Below are positions 37,763 to 39,737 of a stretch of 39,737 nt of DNA, piece after piece. A program made the translations under genes and the position numbers. This stretch comes from Candidatus Berkelbacteria bacterium (GTDB taxonomy: Bacteria; Patescibacteriota; UBA1384; JACPKC01). The first letter of the stretch is position 1. Each line of letters starts with the position of its first letter. The notes under the pieces were generated by a model. It had not been told where the DNA came from and made no database searches. It worked only from the letters and a program-made list of their open reading frames with translations. Location of the stretch: NCBI GenBank assembly GCA_020429585.1, contig JAGQLE010000014.1:1-39737 (forward strand). The letters run 5' to 3'.

Positions 37763-39737
37763 ATGCTTGGAAGAAAATCAACAAATCGAACTCTAGGTAT
37801 CGGTAGTAAACCTACTGCCGATTGCTTATTGCCTAAAAGCTCAGAGAGAGGTTTTTCTTTAGTCGAAGCGCTCTTAGCGACTTCGGTCTTTGCCCTTGGT
37901 ATTACTGGTTTGGCGGGCAGCTTGATCGTTGGTCAACAAGCTTCTGTTAATGCGGGATCCCGAGCTAGGGCGACCGACTTGGCAATCGAAGGAATTGAAT
38001 CGGTTCGTAATATCCGCGACGAGGCTTTTAACGAGCTAAGATTTAATCAGAGCGGAGTAGATGATTCGAGTAATGAGTGGGTCTTTTCCGGCGAGGGCAC
38101 AACCGAAACAATCGATAACTTTACCCGAACGATTAGTTTTGCTGACGTTTGCCGGGATAGTAATAATGAGATTGTCGCTTGTCCGGGAGATTTTACCGAT
38201 CCTCATACCAAACAAATTACTTCGACCGTCGATTGGGCGCCCCGACCGGGTGCTACTGCCTCGGTTAGCCGGACTACTTATTTAACCAACTGGGAAACTT
38301 ATACCTGGACTCAAACCGATTGGAGTGGCGGGGCCGGCCAGGCAATTTGGTCTGATCCGGCCCAGTACGACACCGATAATGGGAATATTGACACTTCATC
38401 ATCGGGTCAAATTTCTCTAGCACAGAACGGCTCTAACGTCTTCTTTGTTGATGACGAGGAGACTGAATTTAATCAAGGTAGTCATAGCGACACAACCTAT
38501 AATATTGGCAATAGTGCTTTAGAATTAGATAGTACTGGAATTGCAGCTGGAGCAGGTACTTTTACCTCGAGAATTTTTGATTCAGGCAATGCTAGTACGG
38601 CTTGGGATGATATTTCCTGGGTAGAAGATTTAGGTCCGCGTGGAGAGTTACGTATGGAGGCCGGGGTAACTACAGCGACTAACAGCTTTTCCGTTGTGAC
38701 ACTGACTCAGAATTATGATAGTCCAGTTGTTATTCCTATTTATTACGAAAGCGCAAATACTGAGCCGGTGTCAGTCCGCCTTCGTAATGTAACAGGCTCG
38801 AGTTTTGAAGTAAGGTTGCAGCGGCCGGATGGCGGCACAGCAGTGGCTGATACTGTCCATTATTTAGTTATCGAAGAGGGCGCCCATATTTTGCCTGATG
38901 GGCGCCAACTCGAGGCTCATTTGCATACCACAAGTACGGTTGGTTCGAAATCCGGTGGCTGGAGTAGTGATGCTATTAGCTATAGTCATAGTTATTCAGC
39001 GGCGCCGGCGGTGTTCCATCAGGTCCAAACCAATAATGATTCCAGTTGGATTGAAAGCTGGGTCCGCTCGCCTTTGTCACGAACTAATCCACCAACTAGT
39101 ACCGGTTTCAACCTTGCTTTAAACGGGGCTGAGGCAATAACGAGCCATGGTTCGGAAACGATTGGTTGGTTAGCGATCGAGACCGGAGCGGGTACGTTGA
39201 ATGGCGTCGACTATGAAGTTACCTATACGAGCGATTCGGTTCTTGGACATGCTAATGGCTGTTATAGCCAATCTTTTACGAATAGTTATGCGTCTAATCC
39301 GATTGTTGTTGCTGATCAGGAAGAAATGGATGGTGGCGATGGTAGTTGGGCGGTCATGTGTGGACTTTCGACAGCTGCCGTTAGCGTTCATGCCGAGGAG
39401 GACACAGTTGGTGATACTGATCGCTCTCATACAACTGAGACATTTGCTTTTATGGCTTGGGAGGAGGCATTTAGTTTTAAGGCTTTGGATTTGACTCTAC
39501 AGGTTAGATCCTGCGACGACGCTGCCTGTTCGGGCGAAGTATTCGTTGGTCCGGATGGTACTAGTGGTACAGTATTTACGACGCCCGGTGGGGAGGCCTT
39601 GAATTTGCCCGATAATCGCTATGTCCAGTATCAGGTTGTACTAACTACAACCGATGGCGTCTTTACTCCTCAATTAACACAGGTGACAATTGCCGGGACT
39701 GCTCCAGAGGTAACCTGGTGGGATACTAACTATGGCT
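37763..39737 (+). CDS. Very large prepilin-like adhesin, 3' partial
   Basis: The frame is open from ATG 37763 to the end of the window, at least 658 codons. Prepilin signature GFSLVEALLATSVFALGITG (cleavage after G30, Glu35 at +5; PilV/GspI type). After an N-terminal region with Cys residues, the extracellular part is Thr/Ser/Asn-rich and beta-like; SPVVIPIYYESANTEP, VSVRLRNVTGSSFEVRLQRP and VHYLVIEEGAH resemble an H-type lectin fold, with a second similar segment near 39260-39460. The last part looks like another beta-sandwich (QYQVVLTTTDGVFTPQLTQV). A pilus-tip glycan-binding adhesin is inferred. Confidence 0.82.
   Translation, partial: MLGRKSTNRTLGIGSKPTADCLLPKSSERGFSLVEALLATSVFALGITGLAGSLIVGQQASVNAGSRARATDLAIEGIESVRNIRDEAFNELRFNQSGVDDSSNEWVFSGEGTTETIDNFTRTISFADVCRDSNNEIVACPGDFTDPHTKQITSTVDWAPRPGATASVSRTTYLTNWETYTWTQTDWSGGAGQAIWSDPAQYDTDNGNIDTSSSGQISLAQNGSNVFFVDDEETEFNQGSHSDTTYNIGNSALELDSTGIAAGAGTFTSRIFDSGNASTAWDDISWVEDLGPRGELRMEAGVTTATNSFSVVTLTQNYDSPVVIPIYYESANTEPVSVRLRNVTGSSFEVRLQRPDGGTAVADTVHYLVIEEGAHILPDGRQLEAHLHTTSTVGSKSGGWSSDAISYSHSYSAAPAVFHQVQTNNDSSWIESWVRSPLSRTNPPTSTGFNLALNGAEAITSHGSETIGWLAIETGAGTLNGVDYEVTYTSDSVLGHANGCYSQSFTNSYASNPIVVADQEEMDGGDGSWAVMCGLSTAAVSVHAEEDTVGDTDRSHTTETFAFMAWEEAFSFKALDLTLQVRSCDDAACSGEVFVGPDGTSGTVFTTPGGEALNLPDNRYVQYQVVLTTTDGVFTPQLTQVTIAGTAPEVTWWDTNYG

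Overview
The window looks like a chromosomal segment of a Patescibacteria/CPR bacterium. The reasons are the mix of short, divergent core genes, a DHH phosphoesterase with an extra segment typical of that group, a Mur ligase without a full N-terminal domain, lysine/alanine-rich tails on ribosomal proteins, RNase J, and a type IV pilus locus beside glycosyltransferases. TGA is used as a stop (for example at 1346 and 29277), so lineages that recode UGA as glycine are unlikely. I cannot name the lineage from sequence alone.

Layout. 1-9.8 kb: DUF2207 membrane protein, signal peptidase I, S20 (minus), a cupin with a small upstream ORF (minus), DHH phosphoesterase, S15, PNPase, a small basic protein and RNase J, so much of it is RNA decay and ribosome genes. 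9.8-17.9 kb: FtsK, a small minus-strand gene with a possible ATT start, a RodZ-like HTH membrane protein, a long hairpin, RecA, three small minus-strand membrane ORFs, a coiled-coil protein and PEP synthase. 17.9-23.6 kb is an accessory region: a probable small RNA gene, dispersed palindromic repeats, a train of unrecognised small genes with strong Shine-Dalgarno (SD) sites, a complete type III hammerhead ribozyme at 20148-20200, a 430-aa protein with three HTH-like segments, tRNA-Ser(GCU) with its last 20 bases duplicated downstream, a GIY-YIG ORF and tRNA-Arg(GCG). 23.7-33.1 kb: cell-envelope polysaccharide genes (three glycosyltransferases, MurE-like ligase, two O-antigen ligase-like proteins, a Wzz-like protein). 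33.2-39.7 kb: leaderless coiled-coil gene, CheY-like receiver, PilB ATPase, PilC with a C-terminal SH3-like domain, a minor prepilin and a very large prepilin-adhesin running off the end.

Expression signals are unusually readable. Sigma70-type promoters with 17-base spacers recur (2435-2463, 4544-4572, 7248-7276, 7622-7650, 18033-18061, 20707-20735, 23698-23726, 33194-33222). Several place the start codon only 6-7 bases after the -10 box, so those mRNAs should be leaderless. The small accessory genes instead carry strong AAGGAGG-type sites. Stop codons are repeatedly built into terminator hairpins.

The most striking element is the hammerhead ribozyme between two small unknown genes. All conserved core bases are present, and it lies inside what looks like a genomic island next to tRNA genes.
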